DNA of 64,000 nucleotides. Source: Apostichopus japonicus. Its lineage: Eukaryota; Echinodermata; Holothuroidea; Aspidochirotida; Stichopodidae. The position numbers and the translations under genes were made by a program. The notes under the pieces were generated by a model. The model made no database searches. It saw nothing but the letters and a program-made list of their open reading frames with translations, and was not told the origin of the DNA. Numbering within the stretch: position 1 is the first letter of the stretch; the number at the start of each line of letters is the position of its first letter. Shown here piece by piece: positions 35,601 through 50,600 of this stretch. Where the stretch lies: the NCBI RefSeq assembly GCF_037975245.1, contig NC_092567.1, forward strand, positions 17,102,376 through 17,166,375, read 5' to 3'.

Positions 35601-38600
35601 TTGCAAAACATTTACTAGAATTTCAAATGTCAAATATTTTTGGAGCTCACATACTGTATCTGGAACAGTATATACCGTTTGGCCCTAAGGGGCTCGTTCA
35701 GTGTGCAAATAGGATTAAAGTTTAGTTTAGAGCAAATCTGCTGCCTGAAATACAAAATTTCTTTTTCTTAGAAAGGTCAGGACTTCATGAGAGCAACCTT
35801 GAAGTAAACTTGTGACTCTTTCCCACTTTTAAGTATATAGAACAGTATGGTGGACTGTATTGTACATACATGTCATCCAGGAACTGCAAGGAAGCGTTGT
35901 TTATTGCGGATTGGCAAAATAGCTACCATTTCCTACTGGCTGCAGATTAATTGCTTAAAAGTTGTTGGCAATTTTCTGAGCTGTATCTTTAGATGAAAAC
36001 GTTACACGATCTAAGAGTGATGTTTGTCATCACAAGCAATCGGACAGGAAAAGGTTCTCAGTATTTACAGTAAGTCAGCAGAACTGCCTACAGTACTTGT
36101 ACGATGTGTCTGTAATTCATATATGGTAAACCATGAGGAAAAGAGGGAGCTACCCAACCCCCCCCCCTCCCCCAAAGAATCATGGCAAAACATGATATTA
36201 ACAACATATGCCCGGAAGTACGATGTGTCTGTATTTCATCATATGGGAAACCATGAGGAATAGAGGGCTTCCCCCCCCCCTCCCCCGTCCAAAGAATGAT
36301 GGAAAAACATGATCTGCAGTACTGTAGTAATACTGACAACATCTATAGGCCTGGAAGTGAAATGCTGCGATAATTAGGACAAAAGTATAAACCGACCGAT
36401 TGTGGCTCTTACAGTTACAGTACCCTCATAACCATGCTTGTCACACAGTATATACTGTAGGTATGTTGCAAGGTTTAATTTAAATTAGCAGTTTCGTGGT
36501 GCACTTGAAGTCAACTTTAAATTGCACTGTTAGTACGCCAATATCGTTTTATTCCAAAATTCCAAAAACTGATACCGAAAAACCGATATTTTTAGAATGC
36601 AGGTCAAATCGCACTTTAAGTCATGCAATTAATACATTTAAGATATCAAAATTATATTCAGGCTATCGTAAGTTTTTATTGTTTGCACAACTCACAAACG
36701 GTAACCAAGTATTTACTCTCATTTGCGGAAGCCCGTTAGTAAAGTCGGAAAAAATATGTACGTATTCTATAACACTAGTCCTAACCTCTTGTTTTAAAAA
36801 TGAACGATCCTTTTCCCCACCAAGTTGACATGAAACTGTGTCCTAGCTTTTTTTTTTTTTTTTGGAAGAACACAAGCTTATTTCCTTCCTGTTACTTCTG
36901 TTGTAGATTCGTTACTGTTTGACCAACTACTTTCAACATTTAGGTTGCAAGACAAAATAAAAACTGCTGTCAAATTGAGCCACAAATTTCTTAGCGAAAG
37001 GTAAATTACTTTGTAGTTACAGAGCTTATCTGAAGTTGGTGAAAATGTTCTGACATTAGTGAAAATGTTCTGACATTGATTTCTTATTTATAAGTTTGAC
37101 AGTTAAGTGTAAAATTTCTGCTCAGATCAGATTTTAAAGTGTTTAACTATCTATGGAGTGTGCTTTATTTATTGTACAAATTTGTTCGATGTGTATTATT
37201 AACCAATTAATCCGACCGACCGAGACCTGATTCCCTGACCGGATAAAGCGAAACAAAATGTAATGTTGGGACACGAATGTATCTTGGCGTACATGTCCCC
37301 AGCTTGAACTCAGCATACTGCCGCACAGTACATACATACAGCATGTAGAGTAGCTGCCTTTTTTTTTTGGGGGGGGGGGGACGCAGTATTAATCGGTGGA
37401 CATAGCATCTTGACAAAACCAGCATGAATTTATACTTTTGTGCCGACAGAAGATCTTTCTAAAGTATTTAAATATATCTCATTCGGGTAAATCCCATCAA
37501 GGTATTGGTGAAATCACTTTGTCGAAGAATGCAAACATTTAAACCACAGGGCCAAATAAAACAGATCATTATTATATATACCTGTCTAGACCTTTAAAAA
37601 AGAACATTTTATCCCTTTTAAAGTGCATCGCAAAGTGTTTACCACACCGTGTACCCTATACTGTACCTTCATCCTACAGTACTTCAAGACATCAGTGTGG
37701 GAATTTACCGTAAGTTTGATTTTTGACAGCTCTCGGAAAACTGTGCATCAAAAAGTTTCATAACAAAATTTCAGAAGGCTGCACATTATGAAGGGAATCA
37801 AGTCCCATGGTAAACGTTATCACAGCCTTGACTTCAATACAATACCATTGTTACTGGGACTTGTGAAATGGTGCATTTCATAAAAATTCATTTTTCATTC
37901 AACAGAAGAAAAAAAAGAAGAATCATCATTTCTTTGGCTATTGTGTTATGTTGCAGCCACCCTCCATTGTGACATGTTGACACTATTACGTAGTCGATAT
38001 ACACTTAAAGTGTTGAACGATACGGGTGTAATTTGCATATTGTCTCAGGTGATACCTACTGTAATATATAGAGATCTAGTCATATACTGTTCTGTAACAT
38101 GGTTGAGCGCTTTCAGGATTTTTGGTACAACTGAGTAGAGTACTGCTGCCCTAACAGTGTTGTTAAGGTTTATTATGGTTACACAATATTGTATGGTATA
38201 CACCTGCTGTATTCATTGTGCATTATTTATACACTGTATTTGGCTTCAGTCCTATTCCCTATACAGTATAATAGAGACTGTATAGCCACAGTACAGCAGT
38301 GCTACTGAATACTACAGACAGTGGCTGTTATGGCAATGTTCCAATAAGTTAACCGTACTGTGGTGTCTGTACAGTAGTAAAGTACTGTACATATTCACTG
38401 TTTAATCATTCAAGACTTGTCAAGCATGTGTTATCATATACTAAAGTTTATGCGGGAAATGTAGCCCTCATGGTGTTTGTGTGGTTCAACTGTAGAGCCT
38501 GGTTTACATTGGGATGGGGCATGACTGCGTTAAAAGCTGTGGACATATTTTTCTAAAAAATCCTTCTACCAATCCACTCATCATGGTTGCTATGTGTAAA

Positions 38601-41600
38601 TTGCACTAAAGTACTGTTAAAGTACCATAAAAATGGCCACCGTTGGTGTTTGTTTACCTACAGTGTATGGCTGTACTAACGCTGTTCAATACGTACCTTA
38701 CTTGATTTGATTTGTGTGTGCATAGAGCTAGTTAAAGTAAGTTTAGGAATCATTAAATTATGTGTACTGTGCATACTTGCATGGTATACTGTAGGTACAG
38801 TATACTGTACATCATCAATGTATAACATTTAAGACAATCATGTACAGTATATGACTGCACATACTATACATGTATCAAGGGACGAAATAGTTTTAGAGAA
38901 TTGATTAGCAATAATTGCTCGACAATTCTTGGAAATAGCAATTAGCATTAGCAGGTACTGCATCTTTTGCTAATCAAAAGTAATATTGATTAGGAACTGG
39001 CAATTCTTGGGTAGCAAATTGCTATGCGAACCCAGTTATTTCGTCTCTTGATGTATGTATACTGTTAATGCAATGTACAGACAGCGTGTTTACCACTGTA
39101 CATAGTAAAAGGTGGCTAGTACTGTACTGTATCCTGTATCAAAAAGCCCAGTAATTAGATATTTAATGAGGAGTTTCAACTTTAGTAGGATATTTTGATG
39201 CACAGCACAGTACCTGCAGGATTAAAATAGGATAATTAAGGATTTCTGATCGATTAACCAAAAGAATAATATCAACCGATAAACTAGTCATCTTGTCAAA
39301 GTGTGGTGCAAAAGTAAAGTCTATGGTATGAAGCTTGTTGGGGTTCTTTGCTCTTTCAGCATCCCTCACCACAAACCTAACGATAGGGGTTAAGGTTGTT
39401 TTTGCAAGAGGTGCAATTGTAGTCTATATGAAGCGCTGTAACCTTAGGTTCTCATTAATTACTATGATTACAGTGTAGGTTTCATAATCCCACTATGAAA
39501 TAATTTCTATTTGTCTTGAAAAGCGATCGTCTTGAAATTCTTTGAAAACTTCATTTGTTTTAAAAATAAGTGAGGGAACTACCCTATAGATGTATGTAAG
39601 TAAATTGCCTATTGACAGATTGAGAAAAACTTGAGAAACAGGTACCCACATACATTGTATGACTGGAAGTGCTATAGCTTTGTCAAATACCAGTGGAAAA
39701 AGTGGTCACAGTTTACATATCAATCCCAACTTTTTTGCCTGATCACCCAGTTACCCTTCTCGCTTTCTATACTGTACCTTTAAACCTCAGCTAATACAAT
39801 ATCCATCTCCCAGGTCGCAAGAATCCGGTAGTTTTGGAAATGTGGGCTTTGTCCCAACACATTTGCATTGGGTATTTATTAAATATAGGAGGATGCCATG
39901 TTTTAATCGCGCCTTTAACTATTGCTAGCAAGTTCCGGAGACTTACGTAAAAGCCAAATACTCCATGGGTATATAGATCCAAATGTGAATGAACTCAAAA
40001 AGATCTTAAAATTAAATATGTGCTGATCTTTACCCTGGATTTTTCCATACAGTATATACTTTCATACTGTAATCTTCTGTAGTTGAAAGGTACTTCTGAA
40101 AGGTACACAAATACAGTACTCATATTTGGTTGCTATGTATAGCTAGTATGTCAGTACCTGTACATAATTTGAGAACAATAGCAAGACAATGTTTGAATTG
40201 TTATTAATCTGGTGCTTCATAGATGTCAAAAGATCTGTTACTAAATATCCTTTTCATAATTGCGTTTGTTATCATACCAGTACATAGGTTTGATGTTGTA
40301 ACCCAATTTATCATTAAATTGAATGAATCGTAGACATTGGATAGTTGTTAGACTTCACAAGAGAGGCATATATCTGTCCATGTTACTGATTATGATGAAT
40401 AATCAGACATTTGTATTTAGTACAGATCTATGCCAGGGAGCTGCAGTAGTCACAAACTAGTACTGTACACTGGTATTATACTGCACTGCACTGCTTGGTT
40501 ATTAAAGTGAGTGAAACAAGTCTTAAAGGGTTTGAAGACTGGTGCAAAAAGAAAAGAAACGTCTAATGCCGGTAATCTGACCTAGTTTCGAATGAGACGT
40601 AACAGAAGTGTTAGACACCACCATAGATCCCAGAAAATACACACGCAACCTGCTACCGTCGGTAATAAGACAATCAGTGGCGGAGCGTCCATACAATCAG
40701 TGGGGGGCGGATGCCCCCCCTGACAGACTCAAATGGACTGCTTGCGCCTTTTTCAGCTATTCACCACTTTTTACTTTTTCGCGATTATTTACTTTTTTAT
40801 TGCGCTCTCATCTACCTATTGACATTTGTCACATTTTGTTGGCGATGACACCTATTTTTTCTTCGTTTATCTGCAAATTAGCAAGGCCCGGAAAGGGTAA
40901 TTTCCGGCAATATAGGGAGTATCTTTACTCAAACAAATTTCTGTACGCTCTGCGCCAACCTGTGGTGGCGCTCCGCTTATATAAAGTCGAAAGTGCCCAT
41001 ACAGACCATTCTCGCCCCCTCTGACCAATCCCCCTAGCTCTACCACTGAAGACAATAGTGTACAATCAGTACGTACAGCTGCGGTCAATACCCATAGCAC
41101 AGTGTACAAACGAAACAGAGATGGACATCTCAGGTCCAGCTAAAGATAACAAGGTATCACGTTTCATGACTGTCTGCATTTTGTAGTGACAAGAGAAAAA
41201 CTTCACTTGCAAGCAACGGAAAGTTAACTTTTTAAAGATGGAGGCACACAGTTTGGGGCGAGTCTTCAATGCCTTTAATTTGCCACTACTGTACTCTTCT
41301 TGGTCACTCAGGTTGCTAATATACTGTACATGCCAAAATGGTTCTTAATTTTTCTTGTCCACTCAACACACTTTGTGGCACTTGCAGTATCTGAAAGATG
41401 CTGGGTTCAATCATAAAAATAATAATAAATGAGACTTATATATACCGTATAGCGCCAAACCAGTAGACAAAATTCACTGCTCAAGGAGCTTTATAAAGAA
41501 AGCAGATTAATTCAAGGCACTGTTTGAGAAGTATGGTACAGTAGTGCTGAGGGATTGCAGCTCATAAATGCCAGCCAGGCTGTGTGTAGGATGTACAATT

Positions 41601-44600
41601 ATTTATGTTGCACATAATCTAGCCTGTGTTCATTGCTGGTCGGCTGAGATAATCTCCTTCAAATAGTTGGTTGCTACAGTATTGCTTTTAAACAGCCTAG
41701 AAGCTGCTACAGCTTTTTATGTTTTGACACAGTACAGTACACGCTGTACCTTAATGTTGATTATTTGAGAAGGGGAGGGTGTAACATTAAGGTGATCAAC
41801 GCAATAACATGGTTTGAACTTTAATGTTTTGGGGTAAAGGCCAAAAAAGTAATGTATTGTGAGAATATATAGCACCTGCTTCTACAGACCTGTGTGTGAG
41901 ATGCCTTGTCTTATAACTATCTAGATATATATAACTCAAGAAAGTACCTCAAGGTGGTTTATAACTAATTCATACAAATTGGTATGGGAATCCCCCTTTT
42001 TAAGCAGGCTCATGGAGTATAAGAATTACTTGTTTCTGTGGTATTGAAAGGTCGTGAGAGGTCAAAGAGAAAATCGTCTGAAAACCTTGTAAACATGATA
42101 CACTGTAGATACACCTTAAATTCTGGGTATAGACACAGAATCATATTTTGTTGTTTTGATCAAAAGTCATTTGGGGTCACCAGTGTCTGAAATTTTTGTG
42201 AACACATTTCACCTCAACAGTAAAGTTGGAAACTTTGGGAGGAGAATTTCACGCATCTCATAGAGTATAGGTCCCACCTTTAAATGAGTATCAGAACTCT
42301 ATGTATAGTATGTACAGTATTGGCCTCTGTGGAAGACAATTGTTCATTTGTTGTCAAAACTTCAAAATTTTGCTTTGTGTTGTTACATTTCATGTTCTCA
42401 TAGACCCTATAAAATATGTGAAAAGGTCTGGACAAGGTCCATTTTGTTGTCTCTCAATGTTTTCTTCCTCTCCCTCCCCAATAACCTATCCCACCCCCAT
42501 AGCCCCCCCCCCATGCCCCACCAGTAATTAAGCACTGTTTCAATGTACTGGCACCAGTTGCTCCTGACATATATACAGTACAAACTGGTTGTGCCAATTG
42601 CTCCTGACATACCATGGAGCTATAAACAGATAGCTCCATGGACATACTAACTGGTTGTATTGATGAGGTCATTTAATTGATATCATAATAGCCACTGTTT
42701 AAAATGTACAGTACACTACTGTACGATATATGTGTATCACTGTACAGTTAGATTTATAGAGATATTGATTTATCTCAGAAGTGTGCAAGGTGTATTAAAC
42801 ACTGTCAATTTGCTGAGCCATTATGTAGCTCAACAGCTCACTTGGAAAGGAGATCGCTTGCACACTGTATGTTTACATAGTGCTTGTATTGAGTGTACAT
42901 ACCATGTACTACTGTACATACCTACTGTACATATGTCTGTGTAAATTCAGTGCTGTATTGTACTGAAATTTGGTCGGGCTTTACCATTAGGGATTAAACT
43001 GAATGTTTGGTTGTTGCAGGTTGTGTAGTACAGTAGCTGTTAACCTAATTCAAGTTCTATGCCAGACCCTTCCCTCCCCCTCCCCCTCCCTTCCCCCTTC
43101 CTCATCCATCCTGGTTCTGTCTTCCTTTCAAATCATTGATTGCTGAGCAGATGCCATCTTGTAATATTCTAGACTTGTTTTTTTTTAGCATAATTTTATC
43201 ATTTGACAGTACCTACAACTAGAGTATTTAATTTCAGTTTTGCTAAATAAATGGACATGGATGGAAGAACTCACTGCTTATCGACATTATTGAGTAGCCA
43301 GTAATTCAACTTGTAAATAAGTCAGATCTCTACAAAAAAAAGGAGCGTGGGAAAACCGTACGCGTTTTTACAGCATGTGTACAGTGCAGAGCCCTGGGCC
43401 AAAGCCAAAATTACCGTAATTGTGGTGGGACGGAATTTGATAGACCTTTTCAATAATACCACTTTATATGTAACATATATGAAGGTATCAGGATATCCAC
43501 ACAAACAGGTCAGTCACAGACTGCAACCAGACACAAAAAAAACAGACACAAATTTGAAGATGTTGCCATGGTAACACAAATATATTGACGTGGTGGGACG
43601 GAATGATAAATCTCATGAAATCATGAACATGTAACCTTTATGTAATTATTATCAAAAGTAGTACAATATCATAGTAATTATTAACACTGAAATGGATGTG
43701 AACTATTCTTCTACCATTAGGGAAACAATGGCAGAAATTATACTTCACGCATAAGAATTGTGTTAATTTTACCAAAAGAATGTCAATGTGGTGGGACGGA
43801 ATGTGGTGGGACGGAATTTTTTTCCAATGTAAATTCTGTTGATTAGGTACGAAAACAATAAACAATTATGTTTTCTCTCACAAGAAGTTCATAAGCAACA
43901 ATGAAATTTATGCTGTCCAGAGTGAAATATTAAATATGCTTGATGATATCTTGGACTTATTCAGTCGGAAAGTTATTTCGAACATTTGTAATGGATGCTT
44001 TGTACACTGCTCGATTATTTGCTTTCTGGTTGGCCCTTTGCCTTTTCTTCCTACTCCACTCTCATTCTCGAAATACCTCAGCAGTCAGCACCCCATTCTC
44101 TCCTTCTTTTTCTTCCTATAATGTATGTATCTGCTAGCAGACACATTTTGAGGCTCAGGATTTTCCATATTGATCTGTTTTGCAAAGAGAGATAAAAGGA
44201 CATTCTTACCAGCCGGATGCATGAAAAGGGGACTGGGGGTGGGGGGTATAGCCACACACATTTCTAGCTTAATTATTAAGAAGTTGGGGGACCAGGAAGC
44301 AATAGTGGTCTTCCCCCATATGCCAACATGTGAATAGAAAGAAAGAATAAGTTGGCTTCACTATCCTGTGAATTGTGTATTACAAATGCAATATGACATG
44401 AGAGTTGGCCTCATAATGTGCAGTTATGAACAGGCTGAATAATTGCTAGGCATAGACAGTATACACTTCCTGCACAATATTTTCAACTAGCCTATATTGT
44501 GTTTTGGTTAACTTTTTTGGCATCGTAGGCTACAAGTATCAAAACCCAACCTAGTATGGTAGATAGCAACAGCTTAGGCAGCATACCACATTCTGTTAGG

Positions 44601-47600
44601 CAACAGCTTAGGCTAAAACATTAATTTGCTAGGCTAGACAACTCCAGCAAAATATGTAATATTTCATCTAACAGGTTTGCTTCCTAGCACTAGTACTGTA
44701 GGCTACACATTTCTACCTCTCATTATATTATAAGTTTTGTTGTAAACCTTTCCAATATAACATAGTCTGTTAGGCAACAGCTTAGGCTAAATCATAATTA
44801 TCACTATCAAATTGTCTGAATTGCCTATAACCATGAACTGGAGGTAAATTAATATATTACTATTGAGGAGCAGACTGAATTCTTACCTTAATTCTTGCAA
44901 TGTAGCTCTTCTATCTTGTATGCTTCAGTATGTGAGTACCATAGCAACTTGACTTTAAAGTCAATTTCTTGTGCACGTGGATCATTGTTCATCAGCAGAT
45001 GATATCAATTCAAAAGCACATGTTCTACAATGGATAGTTAAGGAAAGCCAAAAGGGCCAAGAAAGAAACCTAGGGTGAACAACTAGGACTATTTCAATAG
45101 TGATGGGATTTATTTATGCATGATAAAAAACCCATTCTCAATTTAACCAAAAATGTGTTGTTTTGAAACATTAGGTTCAAAACTGATGTGATGTGTACAG
45201 TATGTATGGAATATCCAGATACATAAAATTTTGAAGTATCATCAATTAATCACATTGTTATAAGGTTGGGTGTTCAAGGAGTCTGAATAAGTTTGTTATC
45301 TTAAGTGACAGAGGTAAATTTTGGACCAGACATGCTGTTTGAAGATGCCTTCCACTTAAAATTCCGTCCCACCACACCTTGTTTCCGTCCCACCACGAAA
45401 ATGTTGGACTATCCCCCTGTCTATCCAGGATAAAATATTTATTTTTTCTCCACTCAGAGGTGTCAGTTACATACATAGTTGATAGTTTGGAGTGTTTAAA
45501 AAAAATTATCATTTTTCCCCCCCTTGGAAATTAAAAAAATATTTTCAAAAATGTGGTGGGACGGAATTGAACACTTTCGTTTTATTTTTTTTTTCATTCA
45601 AGAACTACTATTGATACATTTTATAGTGCATAAAGTATCCTCATTAAAGGCAATTTATACTGTCAAAAACAGAAAAATTCAACTTTGTTCCCATATGTAA
45701 TTACCTCATTTTTCTGAAATTCCGTCCCACCACATCAGGAGTGTGCTACCTGCATTTTGGAATGACCGCATTCCATTGTTATGCGAGTTATCGTAATTTT
45801 TTGTTATGATTACAGAACTTTGGTTAGTTGTTCTCAAAACCATGGGTGAAATGAGCCTAAGTGGCAATGTTCAAATTCCAGGTAAAGTGATGACCATTAA
45901 TGGCTTTGGCCCCCCTGCAAGTTTGCTGTCGGGCAGAGACTTGCAATGCACATACAGTAACTCAACATTTTACGAACGGAGACACACGGACGGACGCTGG
46001 GCCCCTGTTAAACAAATGCATACAGTACGTGTGTAGGTCAAGTGTCAACATGGTCCAGGCTGTGAATCTAGTTAAATTCCACAGTTCCACTTAGAAGTAA
46101 GTACTAGGTAGTGTCATAGTAAGGTAAAGCTGTGTAAAGCCGACAGGAAGCTGTCATGTCTTGTACAGATATAGGGGTGCTGTAGTCCTGCGCTTTCAAT
46201 TGCCGTAAGGGAGTCAGCGCCAATAAATTACAACTTGACTTCCGAAAGGGATTGTTAGCACTTCCTGTTGAAAAGGTTGACATTTTTGGTGTTTCTTACT
46301 GGAACCATTGACTGTGTACGAGTCTGAATGATGAACCCCTGATACGATGCACACATCTAGCCCAGATAAAGATGCACTGCTTAAATCTCCAAGCTTACGT
46401 AGTTTTTGAGTCGATGTTGGTAACGTTTTTATTTTTACTGCACAGAACAAAAAACATGGAATATGTACAGTATAGTCCGCATGTTAAATATTAGCTGTGA
46501 CTACTGTATTATAAACGGAAAGTTTCAGATCAGTTGGGGCCCCCCCAAAAAATAGGTAATTTATTACTCGTTAGTTCGCTCCTCTCTTACAAAGATCTGT
46601 CACCATTACTTTGAAATCACCCCGATATACTCAGTTATGATATCTACTTTAAATTGCAGCCGGGATTAATTTATCCGTTACATGGCATTGTTTTAAATAT
46701 TGGCGCAAAAAGACGTATATCACAATGTTGATACACAGAAACCATGGTATTTAAATTCAGAGACTTTAAAACTTGCTTCAAAGACAAAAGTTGGACACTT
46801 ATTACATTATTTACTTCATTCTTAGCTTACCTGTCCCCTTTACCTAGATGCACACCCATCCACCCTATCCCAGTAACTGGTAAACATTCTTGCGCTGCGC
46901 CTCCAGTGACCCCTTACTAAGGTCACTGACCGCCTCCTTTCTGGATTCTACGATTCTGAAGCCGATCACAAGTGTTCATATCGGTACCAGGAAGTTTTGA
47001 AGGATTCCCTGAATTGGGAAAAGTCTTTTATATACAGCAGCTGTGCCACTGCTGACACCTGAGTTGAAGCTTTCAGCACTATTTCTAAAATTACAGGACG
47101 GCTACAAAGTTGTGTTACATGTTTCCCACACTTGTAGGGTATACAGTTCTGTGTTCAGTTATTAATTTCATAGCATTTAGCCTTTATCACACATGTATAT
47201 ATACAAGATAATGATTATGTTTTGAGTTTGTCTTTCATATATAGGATTTTGACTTGCGATTGTTTTGTCACGACTTTCCTTGAAATTTATTGTAGTGAGA
47301 AATGTACAATGGAGGAGTATATAGGCATGTACATACAGTACCTTATTATAAAACAGTATGGTGCTGCCTCATAGCCTACTGTAGATGTTCACAGCATCCG
47401 GGCTGACTTACCTATACCTGCGTCCTAAGCAATATGCACTCTGATCTTCATAGGCTACAGTATGTAAACCACTGGTAAAATTATATGCACTGTACCCCTA
47501 AAGACCCTCTTCTGCAGGGTCACTGCCCTTTTTACTTCCAAGGCTACGATTCATGAAGCTCTACAATGTGTTACTCTGGCTGGAATTGGACATTTTGGAC

Positions 47601-50600
47601 AATTTTGAATTTGGGATTTGGACATGCACCGAATGCAATGCTGTTGGAATACCAAGTTACACACTTATAGTTAATGTGTGAATTGTACTATATATACTAT
47701 AATTCACTCTGTTCTCTATGACCCATCTTCATCATCTCGTCATGGTCCTACACCCTCCCATTCTATTGTACCTGGCAGGGAGATAGGAGCAGAGGGGGGC
47801 ACGTGCCCCCCCCCCCACACTTTTTTCTAAAATAGCAAATGTGCCCTACTGGCAAATAAAATGTGCCCCTTTGATTAAGAACTGTCTTTTGGATGTCTTA
47901 AGCCTTTGTTAATTTTAATATTTTATTTTAATTATTCACATGCAGCATAATAATATTGATAGTACTAACACATCATATTTTTAAGTGATATGGCCGGTGT
48001 GTATTGGTTTATAGCATAACAAGCGGTGGTTGTGGAATGAGAAAGTGCCCCACTGATGTTGTGCCCCCCCCCCCCACTTATTGGAAGCTTCCTACCCCCT
48101 GGCACCTTGCCCAGGTTGTTAACCTGTACATGTACAGTTCACATATGAAGTACTGTACATGAGTATATATGTATCATTAATTGCTCTACTTGACAAACAA
48201 TAGCCAAGCAGTATGTCAGGATCATGATTTCCTGACTGCAGTAATTAGATATGTACAGGAAGTTAAGGATCCTAAGGCTTCCATACTTTCACATCCTTTT
48301 GGAAAGTAATACTTGTGAAAATTCATGTAATTTGAGAATGTTTGGATTCGTTCCCTTCAGTTTTCTAACAGTTTTCTTGTATCCGTTGATATTTAGAGTG
48401 TGACAACAAGTCTACAAAAAAAAATACTCATGATCTGTGTTTTGTTATTTCTTTGCATGTCATGTCAAAGATTTTTTTAGGAGGAGGAAATAAGGTAAGT
48501 TGTGCAGTGTTGCGTTAAAATTTGAAAAATAGTTTTAAAAGGTCCATTGAATCCCTGAATCTAACTGTGTGGTACAGTACACACATGTATGTGCACTAAC
48601 TGTACACTGTACATCATCTGTACATGCTTACAGATACAGTACATGCTACATTGAGGCATGCAATACAGAAAAGGGTGCTTTTAATGGAGGGGGTTGTGTA
48701 TGGTTTAGGGGGGGGGGAGGGAGAGCAACATGCCCCCAAAATGTTTATTGCTCCCTCCATTAAATGAAAATTTGCCCATGTCCAAAACGAAAATAGGCAG
48801 AAATTAAGATCCATACTGTATACTCTTTGATTTCTTACTGTACAGGTATATGGACTCTAATATTTAGTGATGTACAGTACAGGTACCTCTAAAACTGTAA
48901 TTGCTTCCAGTTTCAGGAGGCTTTGCACCAGTTGAATCCGACCAGTCACATGACATGCATTAGTCACCGGCTTGTATGTCCCGCCACATTCTGTGCCATC
49001 CAAAAATGCTGCTCTCAGTTTGGTACGGTTTTCCCCTCCCTCCCCCCCCCTGTATTCAGGTAGGAATTAGCAGCATCCCTTGCTTACCTGTCTACTCACA
49101 ACCTCAGCCCTCTCGCTCTACCCTCCAGCTCTACCCTCTCTCTCTCTCTCTAGAGGGAACTTGTTTACTCACATTTTGAGTGTGTTTACTTGGCTTTTTA
49201 AGCTCAGGCGTCCTTTTGATGGAAATAAGTACAGTAGGTACTGTATTTTAGGGACATGTTGTTGTAGATCTGAAAGCTTAAATATCAAGCTATTTACTTC
49301 ACTCTTCTCTTACCCTGTCTCCAAGTAAATATAAATAGTACTAAGATTTTGCACAACTGGTAACTTGTACAAAACAAATAGGCAGGCATGACAGGAATCT
49401 AATGAAAAACTTCATGTCCAAAAATCTGCAAAATTTAACATGATACTTATAAATCAGTGCTTTGATGCAGGTGATGTTATCTTGAATTCAGGTCCTAGCT
49501 ACCTTCAGAAACTTCACCATAACTTTAAAACCAACAAGATTTCCAATTGATGTAAATCACACTAGGAAAATAGTTGTACAGTAAGGCTTGAGGATGGTAG
49601 ATTTGGAAGTGGGGGGGGGGGGGGGTTGAAGGTGTTCTGTGGGGGCACAGTGCTAAAATGTTACCAACTGTTGTAGGCTACTGTAGGTAGATTAAGTGCA
49701 TAAGTAGCATGGAGACAGGTACAGTAAGTGCAGTTGTTCGTAAATCCCCAAACCAGTAAGTTTTGGGGATGATCAAGCAATGGCAAAGTTCACACACTAC
49801 ATAGTAAGACTACAGTACATACAGTAGTACTACTGTATGCTCAAAGTCATAAATATCCCTGTAGTCTAACCTGAGTTGATATAATAAAAACCTCATATAT
49901 ACTGCTATATATATGTACAGAAGGTGTGCGAATGCCTCTGTACACAGGATAAACAGAATATAAATGTGTGGTTCAGTTATCCCCAGATCATCACCTGACT
50001 AACTGTATAGTAAGTTCATGCAGGCATGATTAATGTCGAGCAGGCCTGTTTATTGAACACTATCAATAAAATTTAAAGTAAAGCTTAAAGTTCAGTTACC
50101 CATGAGGTCTTGTTGTTTTCTTTTCTATCTTTATTGACTAAGTAGATGTGTCACAAGGTGTACAATAATATTAGTACCAAGCAGTGCAGGACATATGTGC
50201 GATGTCATCTGACTACCTTGACGGTAGACAATTGTACTCTAATATTATGGTAAATATTGTGTCCAAATGTTAACAGATCATCTGGGCCTTGACTATACTG
50301 TAGCTCACTGTACTTGCACCCACAGTAAGGTATGAGTTTTTAGCATTTCATCTACATAGTATAATGTATTGTGTACAGTAATTTACAAAGTTTAGTACAT
50401 ATTGAATGTTTGATAATCTTAACATGGATTTAAAGAGTCAATTTTCACATGTTGTTCTACAGACTTTTGAGGGCTCCTCTGTAAAGCAGTGCTTCTGCAC
50501 TGAGCAGGACTACCCTCATTAAAGATTACAATAATAAAAAAATATATATAAAAGAAAGTAAAAGGCTGTTTTTGACACTAAATACTGTACCAATGATGCA

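Noticed and set aside
37681-37708. Possible microexon between catcctacag and gtaagttt
   Set aside because: Splice-site look-alikes are common in a 22-kb intron; 28 bp would break the frame.
40608-41024. 138-residue open frame
   Set aside because: It lies almost wholly inside a 374-bp hAT-type MITE and has no transposase or other motif.
45814-45879. Possible extra MYRF exon (acceptor gattacag, donor ccag|gtaaagtg)
   Set aside because: The encoded peptide resembles nothing in MYRF, and the neighbouring exons already join in phase without it.
47780-48080. Long poly-C/poly-G tracts with GTGCCCCCCC as element termini
   Set aside because: Suggestive of a MITE, but no inverse ends or target duplication could be found around them.
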